Assembly: GCF_007748095.1 (NCBI RefSeq) | Contig: NZ_CP036287.1 | Location: 1,116,001 to 1,180,000, forward strand | DNA from: Engelhardtia mirabilis | GTDB lineage: Bacteria > Planctomycetota > UBA1135 > GCA-002686595 | DNA length: 64,000 nucleotides | Reading direction: 5' to 3' | Part shown: positions 25,898-35,684 of the stretch, one piece after another | How positions within the stretch are numbered: position 1 is the stretch's first letter | How the letters are laid out: each line of letters begins with the position of its first letter | The notes under the pieces: model-generated | What the model was told of the DNA's origin: nothing | Seen by the model: only the letters and a program-made list of their open reading frames with translations | Database searches by the model: none | Program-made: the position numbers and the translations under genes

Positions 25898-28157
25898 CCA
25901 TCTCGGCCTCTACTTCGAGATCGATCTCATCTTTGAGCCAAATGAGGCCGTCGCGAATATACGCCGGAACCTGCCAGTCTTCCGGTCGAGCCGAAAGCAC
26001 TCCAAGGGCGAACCTCGTCTTGTCAAACTTGTCCCCGCTGACCCGTTTGTGAAGTCCCTCCGCCAGCGTCTCAGGACTCGCCGGCGCTCTGCGTAAGCGC
26101 AGCCCCAGGCCCTTTTGCTCTTGCCTTTGGCACCAGACTGCGTTCTCGAGACCGAACGCTTCTTCCAAAGTCCGCCCGGCCAATTCTGCGTTGCGACCAT
26201 TCCACGCGACCGGCGCGGGCTTCTGGTACGCAACCCGGACGCGGGTCGCACAGTCTCGCGATGTCTCCATTTCCTGCTCCGTTACCGCAAATAGATCGTC
26301 GATCGATCGTTTTGCCGGGAGCCACTTTATGAGGGTCTGGTTGGAGGTGACTGCCTCGGGTTCACCCGGCAGGCACTTCTTTCCGTAACGGCGAGAGGCC
26401 GCAGGGTTGGCTGCTTGTGCGGGATCGTTAGTCACCGGCTCATCGAGTTCACCAACGACTCTCGCTTCTGGGGCGTCGACGTCGAGCTCAAGCTCGTCAT
26501 CGTCGTCATCATCTCCGTCATGGTCTGCAGGCAAAAGGGTGACGCTGTCCACGTCGGTGATGATCAGTGTGACGATCCCGAGGAACTCAATCAGCGATTT
26601 GAACTTGTGACCGAAGGCCCCGCCAACCTCCAGAATGCATATGCAGGAAGACCGCAACGAAGTCGCCGCTTTCGAAATCATGATTGGGAGCAGCAATCGC
26701 TCGACATTGCCCTCCACGAGCACCGCGGCATCCGAGAAGAACAAATCGCAATGAGTGATCTTTAGGTACCGCTGCAGGAAATCACGATGCTCACTCTCCT
26801 GCGCATAGAACGCCGAGAGGTTGAGCACGTTGGTGACCTGGTCATTGCAAAGCGGTTCGCGGCGGAAGTAGCGAATCGGTTGAAAGCCGCGCTCGTATAG
26901 AATGTGCGGGGAATGCGTCGTAATGATTGTCTGGCTAGCGAATGATCCTCCGACTTCGCCCTGTATGGCAAGAAGGTCAAGGATGTTGCGAATGAACACT
27001 TGCTGGAGTTGCGCGTGAAGGTGGGCCTCGGGTTCCTCGATGAATATGAGATGGAGTGGGGCGCGGTGCTCCTCTTCGGCCTTCCACCGCTCTTGAAGGT
27101 CGAGCACTTCGACCACCATGTAGATAAGGTTCTTGAAGCCCAGTCCGTTGTAGGTGTCGGGTAGCCTCAGCGCCTGCATTCCATCGCCCACGACATAGTG
27201 GACTCGTGCGTCCTGCGTCATGATGGATGCAGGATTCAGGGCTGATTTGATTTCGAGCCGTGGGTTATTGAGGCCGGGGTAGCCTAGGCGCCTCAATCGC
27301 TCCAGCGTGTCCCCAAAGACTTCTGCGAGGTGCTCGTTGAGGCGCGCCTCAGACTCGAACAGCGCCTTGAGCGCCTGATGGTCGTCCTGGCGCTGATCGA
27401 GATTGCGCTGGTAGAAGCGGCTTAGACGCTTCGACAGGTCTTCAGATCGGCTGTTGCCGCCGGGCATCGTAGACGGGTCCGCGAGGTGTCGCTGCGCATT
27501 AAGGGAGTCGACCTTAATGAGCGATCTTAGCACTGAGGCACCGCTGGGGTCGTTGCCTAGCGGCGACGGCTGATATCCTTCTAGCGCCTGAAACTTCTCG
27601 TCAAACTGTGCGTGGTCCAGTACGAAGTAGCGTAACTCATACTCGCGTTGCAACTCTCTGAGCAGGTAGGCCGACAGGGATTTCGGCCACGGCAGGTATT
27701 CGCCCGGTCCGTCGGCGAGTGCGTCTGCCTTCGCTCGGCCATCATCACGAGCAGATCGGTAGCGCTGAATCAGTTCGGCGGCGTTCTTTGGTGCGAGCTC
27801 TGCGCGGACTCCAACGAGTGTTCCGCTCCAATCGGTCGATGGGAGAATCGGGATGACGAGATATAGGTCTTCTTCCTTTACCTCGAACCAGAGGTCGACC
27901 GAGATGGTGGGGAGGTCGGTCTCGACGAACTCGCCCTCTCCCTCGCCGATCTTATCCATCAGCGGCCAGACATGCGAGCTAAAGTCATAGAGCGAAAATT
28001 GAACTTTGCCGCCCGAGAGGAAAGTCTGAATCGCTTGTGTTGCTGATGTTTTTCCGCTGTTGTTGGCCCCTACAAAGATGGATATGTCGTGTGCAAGCTC
28101 GACGTGGACGTCTCGAAGCCGCCGGAAATTCCGTAGTCGATAGCTGTGTAGATGCAT
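25875..28157 (-). CDS. OLD-family ATP-dependent endonuclease (GajA-like)
   Basis: 760 aa. The ABC-type ATPase half has Walker A GANNSGKT at residues 30-37, Walker B LHLIFIEEPEAHLH near 368-381 and the switch histidine TTHSPHIL near 413-420. The TOPRIM half has VEGNVE (E482, G483, E486) and ITDVDSV (D535, D537), the metal-binding acids of OLD nucleases; next to a UvrD gene this is class 2 OLD. An Asp/Glu-rich insertion (DHDGDDDDDDELEL, about 545-560) and a long C-terminal region make it larger than typical GajA. Predicted role: DNA nicking or cleavage in phage defence, controlled by nucleotide binding. First gene of the two-gene operon. Confidence 0.88.
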   Translation of the reverse strand: MHLHSYRLRNFRRLRDVHVELAHDISIFVGANNSGKTSATQAIQTFLSGGKVQFSLYDFSSHVWPLMDKIGEGEGEFVETDLPTISVDLWFEVKEEDLYLVIPILPSTDWSGTLVGVRAELAPKNAAELIQRYRSARDDGRAKADALADGPGEYLPWPKSLSAYLLRELQREYELRYFVLDHAQFDEKFQALEGYQPSPLGNDPSGASVLRSLIKVDSLNAQRHLADPSTMPGGNSRSEDLSKRLSRFYQRNLDQRQDDHQALKALFESEARLNEHLAEVFGDTLERLRRLGYPGLNNPRLEIKSALNPASIMTQDARVHYVVGDGMQALRLPDTYNGLGFKNLIYMVVEVLDLQERWKAEEEHRAPLHLIFIEEPEAHLHAQLQQVFIRNILDLLAIQGEVGGSFASQTIITTHSPHILYERGFQPIRYFRREPLCNDQVTNVLNLSAFYAQESEHRDFLQRYLKITHCDLFFSDAAVLVEGNVERLLLPIMISKAATSLRSSCICILEVGGAFGHKFKSLIEFLGIVTLIITDVDSVTLLPADHDGDDDDDDELELDVDAPEARVVGELDEPVTNDPAQAANPAASRRYGKKCLPGEPEAVTSNQTLIKWLPAKRSIDDLFAVTEQEMETSRDCATRVRVAYQKPAPVAWNGRNAELAGRTLEEAFGLENAVWCQRQEQKGLGLRLRRAPASPETLAEGLHKRVSGDKFDKTRFALGVLSARPEDWQVPAYIRDGLIWLKDEIDLEVEAEMDGASTGE

Positions 28158-28601
28158 TGGGCTCTTTTGTTGATGGCGAGATTACCGGCCGATGACCCGC
28201 TTTGCAATCTGCGAGAAGGCCGCTGCGTTCGGGCGACTTGGGCTGGGCGTGTGGGGCATCCCAGGTGTCGAGGGTTGTCGATGCAGCTCTTGAGCGCCCC
28301 ATCGAGAATGTGCGTCCCGCCGCGGTCAAATGTGCGGGTGAGGCAGCCGTAGAACCTTGGAGGCCTGCCGGAACTTGGGTGCGCGCTGACGGGTGGGTGC
28401 GCGCGCCAGTCAGTCGAAAGAGTCGTAGGCTGGATCGAGCCTGCAGCGAGCCAAGATCTCGCACTCGGCCTCGCGTGAGCGTCCCGAGACCAGGCGTCGA
28501 CGGCGGCGGACGCAGCGTTCTTACTCGGGTCCATGAGTTACTTGTTGCCGGCCTGGCAGCTGACCTGGACCGTGCGGGGGGGGGCTGGCTCAGTGCGCCG
28601 T
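28158..28601. other. Non-coding or decayed right part of the low-GC island
   Basis: About 440 bp upstream of the OLD gene. Short frames exist on both strands but none shows a family pattern or ribosome site. The promoter of the defence operon should lie near its left end. A run of nine G lies at 28576-28584. Composition is intermediate between the island and the chromosome, so this may be decayed DNA at the island boundary. Confidence 0.35.
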
Positions 28602-28901
28602 TTACGGTCGGTCCGGTCCGCACTCGAGATCGCTCTCAGCCGTGTCTCGCGAGGAAAGGATCGTCCACTGTGTGATGCACAGGCGCCCGAGCCGGGACCA
28701 CCGCGACATCGGTGAGACCACCCGCTGACGGCAGGCGGTGCAGGCTGCCGGCGCGGCTAGGCGCACATCGTCGCGGAGGATGTAGCTCGCCACGTAGTTC
28801 TAGCTCAGGTCTCCGCCACAGTCTGCGCAGCGCTGGTTCGTGGCGCCGGAGCCTTCGCGGAGCAGGCCTTCGACGCGGGCGCGCTTGGTCGGAAGGGTCA
28901 T
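28602..28901 (-). pseudogene. Possible remnant of a small zinc-ribbon protein with an in-frame TAG
   Basis: Reading from ATG 28901 gives 33 codons (TLPTKRARVEGLLREG ... RCADCGGDLS), then TAG at 28800-28802, then the same frame continues for 66 more codons to a stop at 28602. The two halves contribute one Cys-x2-Cys each (CADC and CTAC), as expected of one zinc ribbon, which argues that a single stop mutation interrupts a former gene. It lies at the right edge of the low-GC island. The evidence is only the matching pattern and frame. Confidence 0.3.
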
Positions 28902-28935
28902 CGCCTGCCAGCAGCAGCCGGAAGTGGATGTCCCG

Positions 28936-30348
28936 TCAAGGTGCCGCGACCAACGCCACGCGCGCGCCGTCCTTGCCGACGAGCAGGAGCCCGATCAGGG
29001 CGCCGTCTTCGCGGGCCAGGACGGGCGCGCCGTGCCAATCGCCGGGGATCGACAGGCTGCGGTCCACGTGCCAGGTGCCGTCTTCGTTCGGGGTGAACCG
29101 GGCTGCGGAGAGGGCCCTGGGGCCGCTGGCGGGGTCGCCGAAGACCAGGGCGTCCTCGGGGGCCTCGGGGCGCCGCAGGCGGGAGTCGGGCCAGGCGGCG
29201 CCGGGGCCGTCGTCGGGGACTTCGGCCAACAGGCCCAGCTCGGCGTCCTCGGGCAGCGGCGGGATCGAGCGGCCGTCAACTTCCAGGCGGGCCGATCCGC
29301 TGCGGGCGTCTTCGGGGGTGCGGACCAGGTCCGCGGGGCCCAACAGGCCGCCGGCGACGCGCAGGAGCCAGCCGTGCTTGGACTTGTCGCTGCCGCCGAA
29401 GAGGCCGCCTTCGCGCCAGACGAGGGCGGCGCGGCGGGCGCGGGGGACCAGGCTCCCGGCGGGGAGCAGGGAGGCTCCCAAGGGCAAGTCCGGGCGCCAG
29501 TCGGTCCAGCCCTTCGGCGCGGTGGTCTCGAGCTCGAAGCGGTGGCCGTTGCGGACGCGGCTGCCGTGGTCGTCGGGCGTCGCGAGGGCGATGCCGCCGG
29601 TGAGGATCGATTCCAGGGAGTCGAACTCGAAGGAGAGGCCGTTCAGGAGGTCGGCCTCGAGTTCGATCCCCGCGGTCTCCCAGAAGCGCGTGTGGGCGCG
29701 GACCAACTCGCCGAAGTACGGGTCGATCACCAGGCGCAGCTCCACCGCGCTTCCATCGCTGGTGAGTGCAATCTGGGTCACCATGCCGACGCGCAACTGC
29801 CGGAACAGGACCGGCGCTCCGGCAGCGATGCCGCCTCGGCTCGGTGTGGTCAGGACCACCTCCAAACCGCCGTCGAAGGGCGGGACGATCGGCGGGGCGT
29901 CCAAACCTTCGAAGCGATCCTGGTGCGGCGCGGTGGGGGAGCCGGGCAGCACCGCGAGATAGCGCGGGCCGACGAGCGTGTCGAGGCCGCTGACTCCCGC
30001 GGGACCGACCTGCGGTCGCGCAACCCAGAACGCCGTGCCCGTGCGCGCCAGGTCCGCCGCGTGGGGCGCCAACGAGACCTCGAGTCGCACGCGATCGAGC
30101 CCTGGCGCCAGGTGCACCGCTCGCACACTCCCCACGTCGATCCCGCGATAACGCACCGGATCCCCGGCCTGCACGCCGTGACCCAAGGCCAACTCGACCT
30201 CGATCGTCACGCCGCGCTCGTTCCAAGCCTGCCAGCCGAGGTAGCCGACCAGCGCCGCAGTGATCAACGGCAAGAGGAGCGCCCAACTCGCGCGACGGCG
30301 GCGACCGACGACGGCGGTGGGCAGGGTGGCGTTGTGCGTCTCACTCAT
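28936..30348 (-). CDS. MCE/MlaD-domain protein, PqiB-like intermembrane transport component
   Basis: 470 aa from ATG 30348. One membrane helix at about residues 20-40 (ASWALLLPLITAALVGYLGWQ) anchors it in the inner membrane. Two MCE domains follow: GVTIEVELALGHGVQAGDPV with YRGIDVGSVRAV near 47-75, and GLEVVLTTPSRGGIAAGAPV with FRQLRVGMVTQI near 150-180. MCE proteins form channels carrying lipids between inner and outer membranes; PqiB has three MCE domains and about 546 aa, so this is a shorter relative. Its ATG overlaps the TGA of the upstream pqiA-like gene (ATGA), showing translational coupling. The C-terminal 200 residues are not recognisable. Confidence 0.85.
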   Translation of the reverse strand: MSETHNATLPTAVVGRRRRASWALLLPLITAALVGYLGWQAWNERGVTIEVELALGHGVQAGDPVRYRGIDVGSVRAVHLAPGLDRVRLEVSLAPHAADLARTGTAFWVARPQVGPAGVSGLDTLVGPRYLAVLPGSPTAPHQDRFEGLDAPPIVPPFDGGLEVVLTTPSRGGIAAGAPVLFRQLRVGMVTQIALTSDGSAVELRLVIDPYFGELVRAHTRFWETAGIELEADLLNGLSFEFDSLESILTGGIALATPDDHGSRVRNGHRFELETTAPKGWTDWRPDLPLGASLLPAGSLVPRARRAALVWREGGLFGGSDKSKHGWLLRVAGGLLGPADLVRTPEDARSGSARLEVDGRSIPPLPEDAELGLLAEVPDDGPGAAWPDSRLRRPEAPEDALVFGDPASGPRALSAARFTPNEDGTWHVDRSLSIPGDWHGAPVLAREDGALIGLLLVGKDGARVALVAAP

Positions 30349-30998
30349 GCGGATGGGTCTCGATCGCCGCCCTGGGCGGAGTTCCAAAGGGCGTGGGGGT
30401 CGTAGCAGGCGCTGGCGAGCAGGGACAGTCCGACGAGCACCGTGAACGCGGCGAGGCCCGGCCCGGGCGTCACCTTGACCAGGTCGCCGAGCTTCAGCAT
30501 CGCCACGAGCAGCGCCACCAGCAGCACGTCGAGCATCCCCCAACGCCCCACGAACTCGACGAAGTGCCAGGTGCGCGCGCGGGCGTGGCTGGTCAGGCGC
30601 TCGGGGGCCGCCGTCACGGCCAGGATCCCCGCCAACTTCAAGAGGGGGAACACCACCGAGCACACCAGCACCGCCGCCCCGGCCAGGAACGCGCCCTCGT
30701 GCAACAGGGCCACCGCCCCGGCGCCGACGCTCGAGGCCTTGGCGTGGCCGAAGCGCTCGATCTCGAGGATCGGCAGGCCCACGGCCAGGGGGTAGACCAA
30801 GAGCGCCGAGCCCGCCGCCGCCGCCGCCCAGGCGTTACGGGCCGAACGCCCGCTGGCGGGGGCGAAGGGCGTGCGGCAGCGGGGGCAGCGGGCTTCGAGC
30901 CGGGCCTCGACCTGCGGGACCCACTGGGGCAGGCCGCAGCAGGGGCAGGCCCGCAGCTCGGCCTCGGCCGGCGCCGGCGTCATGGATTCGGAGCTCAT
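30345..30998 (-). CDS. Paraquat-inducible protein A-like membrane protein
   Basis: 217 aa from ATG 30998 (ATG 30983 is an alternative). It opens with two CxxC pairs (ACPCCGLP and RCPRCRTP), the zinc-ribbon typical of PqiA. Four probable membrane helices follow, with the family signature around AVGLPILEIERFGHAKASS and the WHFVEFVGRWGMLDVLLVALLVA segment. Classical PqiA has two such units in about 417 aa; this is a single unit. It should act with the overlapping MCE protein in the inner membrane. The gene diverges from the amidohydrolase pair (spacer 181 bp). Paraquat inducibility is not implied for this organism. Confidence 0.87.
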   Translation of the reverse strand: MSSESMTPAPAEAELRACPCCGLPQWVPQVEARLEARCPRCRTPFAPASGRSARNAWAAAAAGSALLVYPLAVGLPILEIERFGHAKASSVGAGAVALLHEGAFLAGAAVLVCSVVFPLLKLAGILAVTAAPERLTSHARARTWHFVEFVGRWGMLDVLLVALLVAMLKLGDLVKVTPGPGLAAFTVLVGLSLLASACYDPHALWNSAQGGDRDPSA

Positions 30999-31179
30999 GG
31001 AAATGCCAGGTGCGCGGCTACGAGGGATCCACGACCGGGCGCGGTCCAAAGGGCCGCCTTATCATCCGGAATCCGCGCTGGCGATTGCGCTCCCCGAGCC
31101 GACTCTTCGCCGCGCGTGCCCGCCGTCCCTCCGCGCGCCCCCCCGCTGCGCGGTCCGACAACCGACCCCCAGACCCCCC

Positions 31180-32700
31180 ATGCGCGATCGATTCGTCCTG
31201 CTGCTCGCCGCCGCCTTCGTGGCCTGCGTGACCCTCGCCCGGCCCGGCCACGCCCAGCGCGCCTGGGTGCCGCCCACGCCCCACGCGATCGAGAACGTGG
31301 CCCTGGGCCTGGGCGACGACGCCCCGCGCGGGACCGTGGTGCTGCGCGACGGGCGCATCGAGTCGGTGCTGCCGGCCGGAGCCAAGCTGCCCGCTGGGCT
31401 GCGCCGCATCGACGGGGCGGAGCTGATCTGCCTGCCGGCCTTCGTCGACGCCTACACCACTGTCGGGGTCGAGACGCCGGAGCCGGTGATCGATCGCGAC
31501 CACCCGCTCGACGCCCAGGCCGACGTCCGCATCGACATGCGGATCGCCAACCGCAAGGGCTTCCAGCCGAGCTTCGACGCGGTCGACGTGGCCGAGCTCG
31601 ACGACGACCGCCTCGAGGCCTACCGCGCGGCGGGCTTCGGCGCGGCGCTGCAATCGCCCGAGCGCCAACTGCTGTCGGGCCACTCGGTGCTGGTCAGCCT
31701 GCGCGACGCGGCCCTGCGCGAGCGAGTCATCCGCGCGCAGGTGTTCGCCCACTCGGCCTTCCGCGCCAGCGGGTCCGGCTACCCGAGCACGCTGATGGGC
31801 TACATCAGCGCCCTGCGCCAGTTCTTCCTCGACGTGCGCTGGCACCAGGAGTTGAACCAGCGCTACGACGCCGGGCGCCCGGGGCCGCGGCCGGCCTTCG
31901 ACGCCGATTTGGAGGCGGGGCGCGAGCTCTTGAGCGGCGATCGGCGCCTGATGTGCGAGGCCCAGTCCTCCCAGGACATCCGGCGCTTCGCGCGCTGCGC
32001 GGCGGAGATGGGCTTCACCTTCGGCATCGTCGGCGGGCGCGAGGCCCACGAGGCCCTGGACGTCTTCGAGGGCGCGGGGCGGCCTCTGGTGCTGACCTTG
32101 GAGTTCGGCAACGAGCCCGACGACCCGCGGCCGAAGGACGCGAAAGAGGACACGGTGTCCGAGGAGGAAGCGCCGGAGCCCGAGGCGGCCGAACCGATCG
32201 AGACCACGTTGACTGACGATCAAGCTGCCGTGGAGGAGCTGGTCGAGACCGACGATTCCGACCCAGCATCCGCTGGCGACGACGCGGCCGACGATTCTGA
32301 TGCCGACGACGACGCCTGGGTCTACACCGAGCCCTACCCCGTGAGCCTCGATCGCCGCGTGCGCTGGGAACAGCGCCGCGACGGCGCCCTGCGCCTGGCC
32401 GAGGCCGGGGTCGAGTTCGCCCTCGGCACCAGCGATGAAGGTCCCGCGGGCCTCCTGAAGAACCTGCGCGGTCTGGTCGAGCGCGGCCTGCCCCAACAGA
32501 CCGCCCTGGACGCCCTGACCACCGTGCCGGCCAAGTGGCTCGGCGCCGAGGGCCGCCTGGGAGTCGTCGCCGCCGGCGCCGACGCGACCCTGTGCCTGTG
32601 GAGCGCCAACCCGCTGGTGGAGAAGGACGCCAAGGTCCTGTGGCTGTTCGTGGACGGTTACGCCTGGCGTAACGACGAGGCGCTCGAGGAGCGCGACTGA
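31180..32700 (+). CDS. Amidohydrolase-family protein lacking metal-binding histidines, exported
   Basis: 506 aa from ATG 31180, with a signal peptide ending near PGHAQ (residue 25). The composite beta domain and barrel of metal-dependent amidohydrolases are recognisable (LRDGRIESVLPAG, LPAFVDAYTT, LTTVPAKWLGAEGRLGVVAAGADATLCLW). The HxH that normally follows the G/P-x-VD signature is replaced by VDAYTT, so metal binding and catalysis are doubtful. An acidic low-complexity insert lies at about 325-380. It is followed after 38 bp by a larger homologue, suggesting joint function, perhaps as a non-catalytic partner. The leader is C-rich without a ribosome site. Confidence 0.82.
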   Translation: MRDRFVLLLAAAFVACVTLARPGHAQRAWVPPTPHAIENVALGLGDDAPRGTVVLRDGRIESVLPAGAKLPAGLRRIDGAELICLPAFVDAYTTVGVETPEPVIDRDHPLDAQADVRIDMRIANRKGFQPSFDAVDVAELDDDRLEAYRAAGFGAALQSPERQLLSGHSVLVSLRDAALRERVIRAQVFAHSAFRASGSGYPSTLMGYISALRQFFLDVRWHQELNQRYDAGRPGPRPAFDADLEAGRELLSGDRRLMCEAQSSQDIRRFARCAAEMGFTFGIVGGREAHEALDVFEGAGRPLVLTLEFGNEPDDPRPKDAKEDTVSEEEAPEPEAAEPIETTLTDDQAAVEELVETDDSDPASAGDDAADDSDADDDAWVYTEPYPVSLDRRVRWEQRRDGALRLAEAGVEFALGTSDEGPAGLLKNLRGLVERGLPQQTALDALTTVPAKWLGAEGRLGVVAAGADATLCLWSANPLVEKDAKVLWLFVDGYAWRNDEALEERD

Positions 32701-32738
32701 CCCCTCCCGCTTTCCTCGACCAACCGACCACGACTCCC

Positions 32739-35519
32739 ATGCGAATCCACTCCATCGCCGCCCTGGCGCCCATCGCCCTCGCCTCCGTCCTCTTCGCCCA
32801 GCAACAGGGGCGTCCCATCGCCCCGCCCCTCGACCCCGAGGAGGACGAGGCCCCCGTGCCCGTCCAGGTCGAAGACGAGCTCGTCGTCGAAGAAGTGCAG
32901 GCCCAGGAGGGTCGTCCCCTCGCGCCGCCCCTCGACGACGAGGACGAAGTCACCGAGCTCGTCGAGGTCGCGACCCTCGAGGACATCACCACGGGCGAAT
33001 CCGCCCCGACCCACGCCTTCGAGACCCAGGCCCTGCGCGAGCCGAGCTTCCGCACCGGCGGCGACGTGCTGATCCGCGGCGCCACCGTGCACAGCGCCGT
33101 CGCGCCCGCCCGCGTGGCCGACGTGCTCGTGCGCGGCGGCGACATCACCGCCGTCGGCTCCATGGCCGCCCCCGCCGGCGTGCGCGTGATCGACGGCAAG
33201 GGCCTCCACCTCGCCCCCGGCGTGGTCGACGCCCACTCGCACCTGGCCATCTCCGGCGGCGTCAACGAGGGCACCGTCTCGATCACCGCCGACGTGGACA
33301 TGACCGACGTCGTGCGCCCCGACGACCTCGGGATCTACCGCGCCCTGGCCGGCGGCACCACCGCGATGCAGATCCTGCACGGCTCGGCCAACGCCATCGG
33401 CGGCCAGGCGGAGCTGCTCAAGCTGCGCTGGAGGGAGAACCAGACCGCCGACGACCTGCGCTTCGAGTCCGGGCCCAAGGGCATCAAGTTCGCCCTGGGC
33501 GAGAACCCCAAGCGCTCCAACTGGGGCACGCCGGGTGAGCGCTTCCCCGGCAGCCGCATGGGCGTGGAGGCGATCTACTACCGCGCCTTCGAGCGCGCGC
33601 GCGAGTACGCCACCGAATGGGACGCCTACGACGCCGCCGTGGCCGCCGGGGGCGATCCCTCGCCGCCGCGCAAGGACGTGCGCCTCGACGCCCTGGTCGC
33701 GGTGCTGCGCGGCGACCTGGTGGTCCACGCCCACAGCTACCGCGCGGACGAGATCCTGATGCTGCTGCGCGCCGCCGAGCACTTCGGCTTCCGCATCGGC
33801 ACCCTGCACCACGTGCTCGAGGGCTACAAGGTCGCGCGGGAGATCGCCGAGCACGGCGCAGGGACCTCGACCTTCAGCGACTGGTGGGCGTACAAGATCG
33901 AGGCCTACGACGCGATTCCCGGCAACGCGGCGCTGCTCGACGAGGCCGGCGTGCTCTCGTCGGTCAAGTCCGACAGCGGCGAGTTGATCCGGCACCTCTA
34001 CCACGAGGCGGCCAAGTCCGTGGGCTACGCCGGCATGGACCCGGTGAGCGCGCTGCAGCTCGTGACCCTCAACCCGGCCAAGCAACTCGGCGTGGGCGAC
34101 CGCGTGGGCTCGATCGAGGTCGGCAAGGACGCCGACCTGGTGCTGCTCGACGGTGATCCCCTGTCGGTCTATTCCAAGGTCCTGTTGACCCTGGTCGACG
34201 GCGAGGTCGAGTTCGAGCGCCGCGACGCCTACGGATTCGACGCCGAGCCGCTCACCTTCGTCGCGCCCGACGACGACCTGGTCGACGACGACGCGGCGGT
34301 CGATCCCGACGGCGGCCTGGTCACCGCGATCATCGGCGGTACCGTCCATACCGTCAGCGGCGACCCGATCTCGAACGGCACCGTGCTGTTCCAGGACGGG
34401 CGCATCGTCGGCGTCGGCACGGGCCTGCGCGTCCCCTCCGGTGCCGAGGTCGTCAACGCCTCCGGCAAGCACCTGTGGCCCGGCGTGATCGCCCTGGACA
34501 CGAGCCTGGGCCTGACCGAGATCAGCTCGATCCGCGCCACTGACGACACGCGCGAGATGGGCGGCGACCAGCCCGACCTGCGGGTCGCGGCCTCGATCCA
34601 CCCGGAGTCGGCGCACCTGGACGTGAACCGCACGCGGGGGGTCACCCGCGCCCAGAGCGTGCCGCGCGGTTACCGCGGGATCACCGGCCAGTCGGCGGTG
34701 ATCCGGCTGGAGGGCTCGACCTGGGAGGAACTGCTCTACGAGGACCGGGACATGCTGCACGTCCAGGTCCCGACCCTCTCGAACGACGCGGACGAGGACG
34801 ACAAGCGCGAGGAGGGCGCGGGCAGCAAGGCCCTGCGCCACACCTTCGAAGAGGCGCGGCGCTACGCGGACCTGCGCCGGCAAGCGGAGCTGGGCGACTT
34901 CCCGGCGCCGCCCTACGACCCGCGGCTCGAGGCCCTGGCCCCCTTCGCCGCCGGGGAGCGGCGCGTGGCGTTGCACGCCGACAACGCCCAGACGATTCTG
35001 AACGGCCTGCGGCTAGCGGACGCCTTGGGCCTGGACGCGGTGCTCTACGGCGCCAGCGAGGCCTGGAAGGTCGTGGACGCGATCCAGGCGTCGGGCCTGC
35101 CCGTGGTGCTCGGCCCGGTGCTGTCGATTCCGAGTTCGTCCTACGATCCCTACGACGCCTGCTATGCCAACGCAGCGGTGCTCCATCGCGCCGGCGTGCC
35201 CTTCGCGATCGGCGCCGGCAACGACGACAACCCGCGCAACCTGATCTTCCACGCCGGCTTCGCGGCGGCCTTCGGGTTGCCCCGCGAGGAAGCGGTCCGG
35301 GCGATCACCTACAACCCGGCCAAGATCCTGCGCGCACGCGCGGACCTGGGCAGCATCGCGCCGGGGAAGCTGGCCGATCTGGTGCTGACCGACGGCGACC
35401 TACTCGAACCGACGACCCGCGTCGAGGCCATGTGGGTCGACGGCGAGCGGATCAGCCTGCGGAGCAAGCACACCGAGCTCTACGACCGGTACCGATCCCG
35501 GGCCCAGGCGGGTCGCTGA
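32739..35519 (+). CDS. Exported double-domain amidohydrolase
   Basis: 926 aa. A signal peptide (ends about SVLFAQQ, residue 22) and an acidic linker precede the first amidohydrolase domain (about 95-490). That domain is intact: GVVDAHSHL supplies HxH near 167, HAHSY near 332 and HHVLEG near 355 supply further histidines, SVKSDSGE near 410 the catalytic aspartate, and NPAKQLGVGDRVGSIEVGKDADL ends it. The second domain (about 525-926) has the same fold signs (GGTVHTVSGDP, NPAKILRARADLGSIAPGKLADL) but its metal motif is degraded to IALDTSLG. Likely substrate: a cyclic amide or dipeptide in the periplasm, not identifiable here. Confidence 0.88.
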   Translation: MRIHSIAALAPIALASVLFAQQQGRPIAPPLDPEEDEAPVPVQVEDELVVEEVQAQEGRPLAPPLDDEDEVTELVEVATLEDITTGESAPTHAFETQALREPSFRTGGDVLIRGATVHSAVAPARVADVLVRGGDITAVGSMAAPAGVRVIDGKGLHLAPGVVDAHSHLAISGGVNEGTVSITADVDMTDVVRPDDLGIYRALAGGTTAMQILHGSANAIGGQAELLKLRWRENQTADDLRFESGPKGIKFALGENPKRSNWGTPGERFPGSRMGVEAIYYRAFERAREYATEWDAYDAAVAAGGDPSPPRKDVRLDALVAVLRGDLVVHAHSYRADEILMLLRAAEHFGFRIGTLHHVLEGYKVAREIAEHGAGTSTFSDWWAYKIEAYDAIPGNAALLDEAGVLSSVKSDSGELIRHLYHEAAKSVGYAGMDPVSALQLVTLNPAKQLGVGDRVGSIEVGKDADLVLLDGDPLSVYSKVLLTLVDGEVEFERRDAYGFDAEPLTFVAPDDDLVDDDAAVDPDGGLVTAIIGGTVHTVSGDPISNGTVLFQDGRIVGVGTGLRVPSGAEVVNASGKHLWPGVIALDTSLGLTEISSIRATDDTREMGGDQPDLRVAASIHPESAHLDVNRTRGVTRAQSVPRGYRGITGQSAVIRLEGSTWEELLYEDRDMLHVQVPTLSNDADEDDKREEGAGSKALRHTFEEARRYADLRRQAELGDFPAPPYDPRLEALAPFAAGERRVALHADNAQTILNGLRLADALGLDAVLYGASEAWKVVDAIQASGLPVVLGPVLSIPSSSYDPYDACYANAAVLHRAGVPFAIGAGNDDNPRNLIFHAGFAAAFGLPREEAVRAITYNPAKILRARADLGSIAPGKLADLVLTDGDLLEPTTRVEAMWVDGERISLRSKHTELYDRYRSRAQAGR

Positions 35520-35684
35520 GCTGGAATCGGCCCCCGGGACCCCTGGAATCGGGTCCGGCCCCTTGAACTGCGGGGCAGACCCGGTTCTTGTGATGGCGCG
35601 GCGTTGGCCGCTCCCTTCGATCGGTCTCCAGCGCGGACGCGCTGGCGGCCAACCCGACCCACATCTGCTCCGAGGAGATCAGAG

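Noticed and set aside
35521..35560. Possible terminator after the double amidohydrolase gene
   Set aside because: Only a 6-bp stem (GGACCC/GGGTCC) beside a direct repeat of CTGGAATCGG; too weak to annotate.
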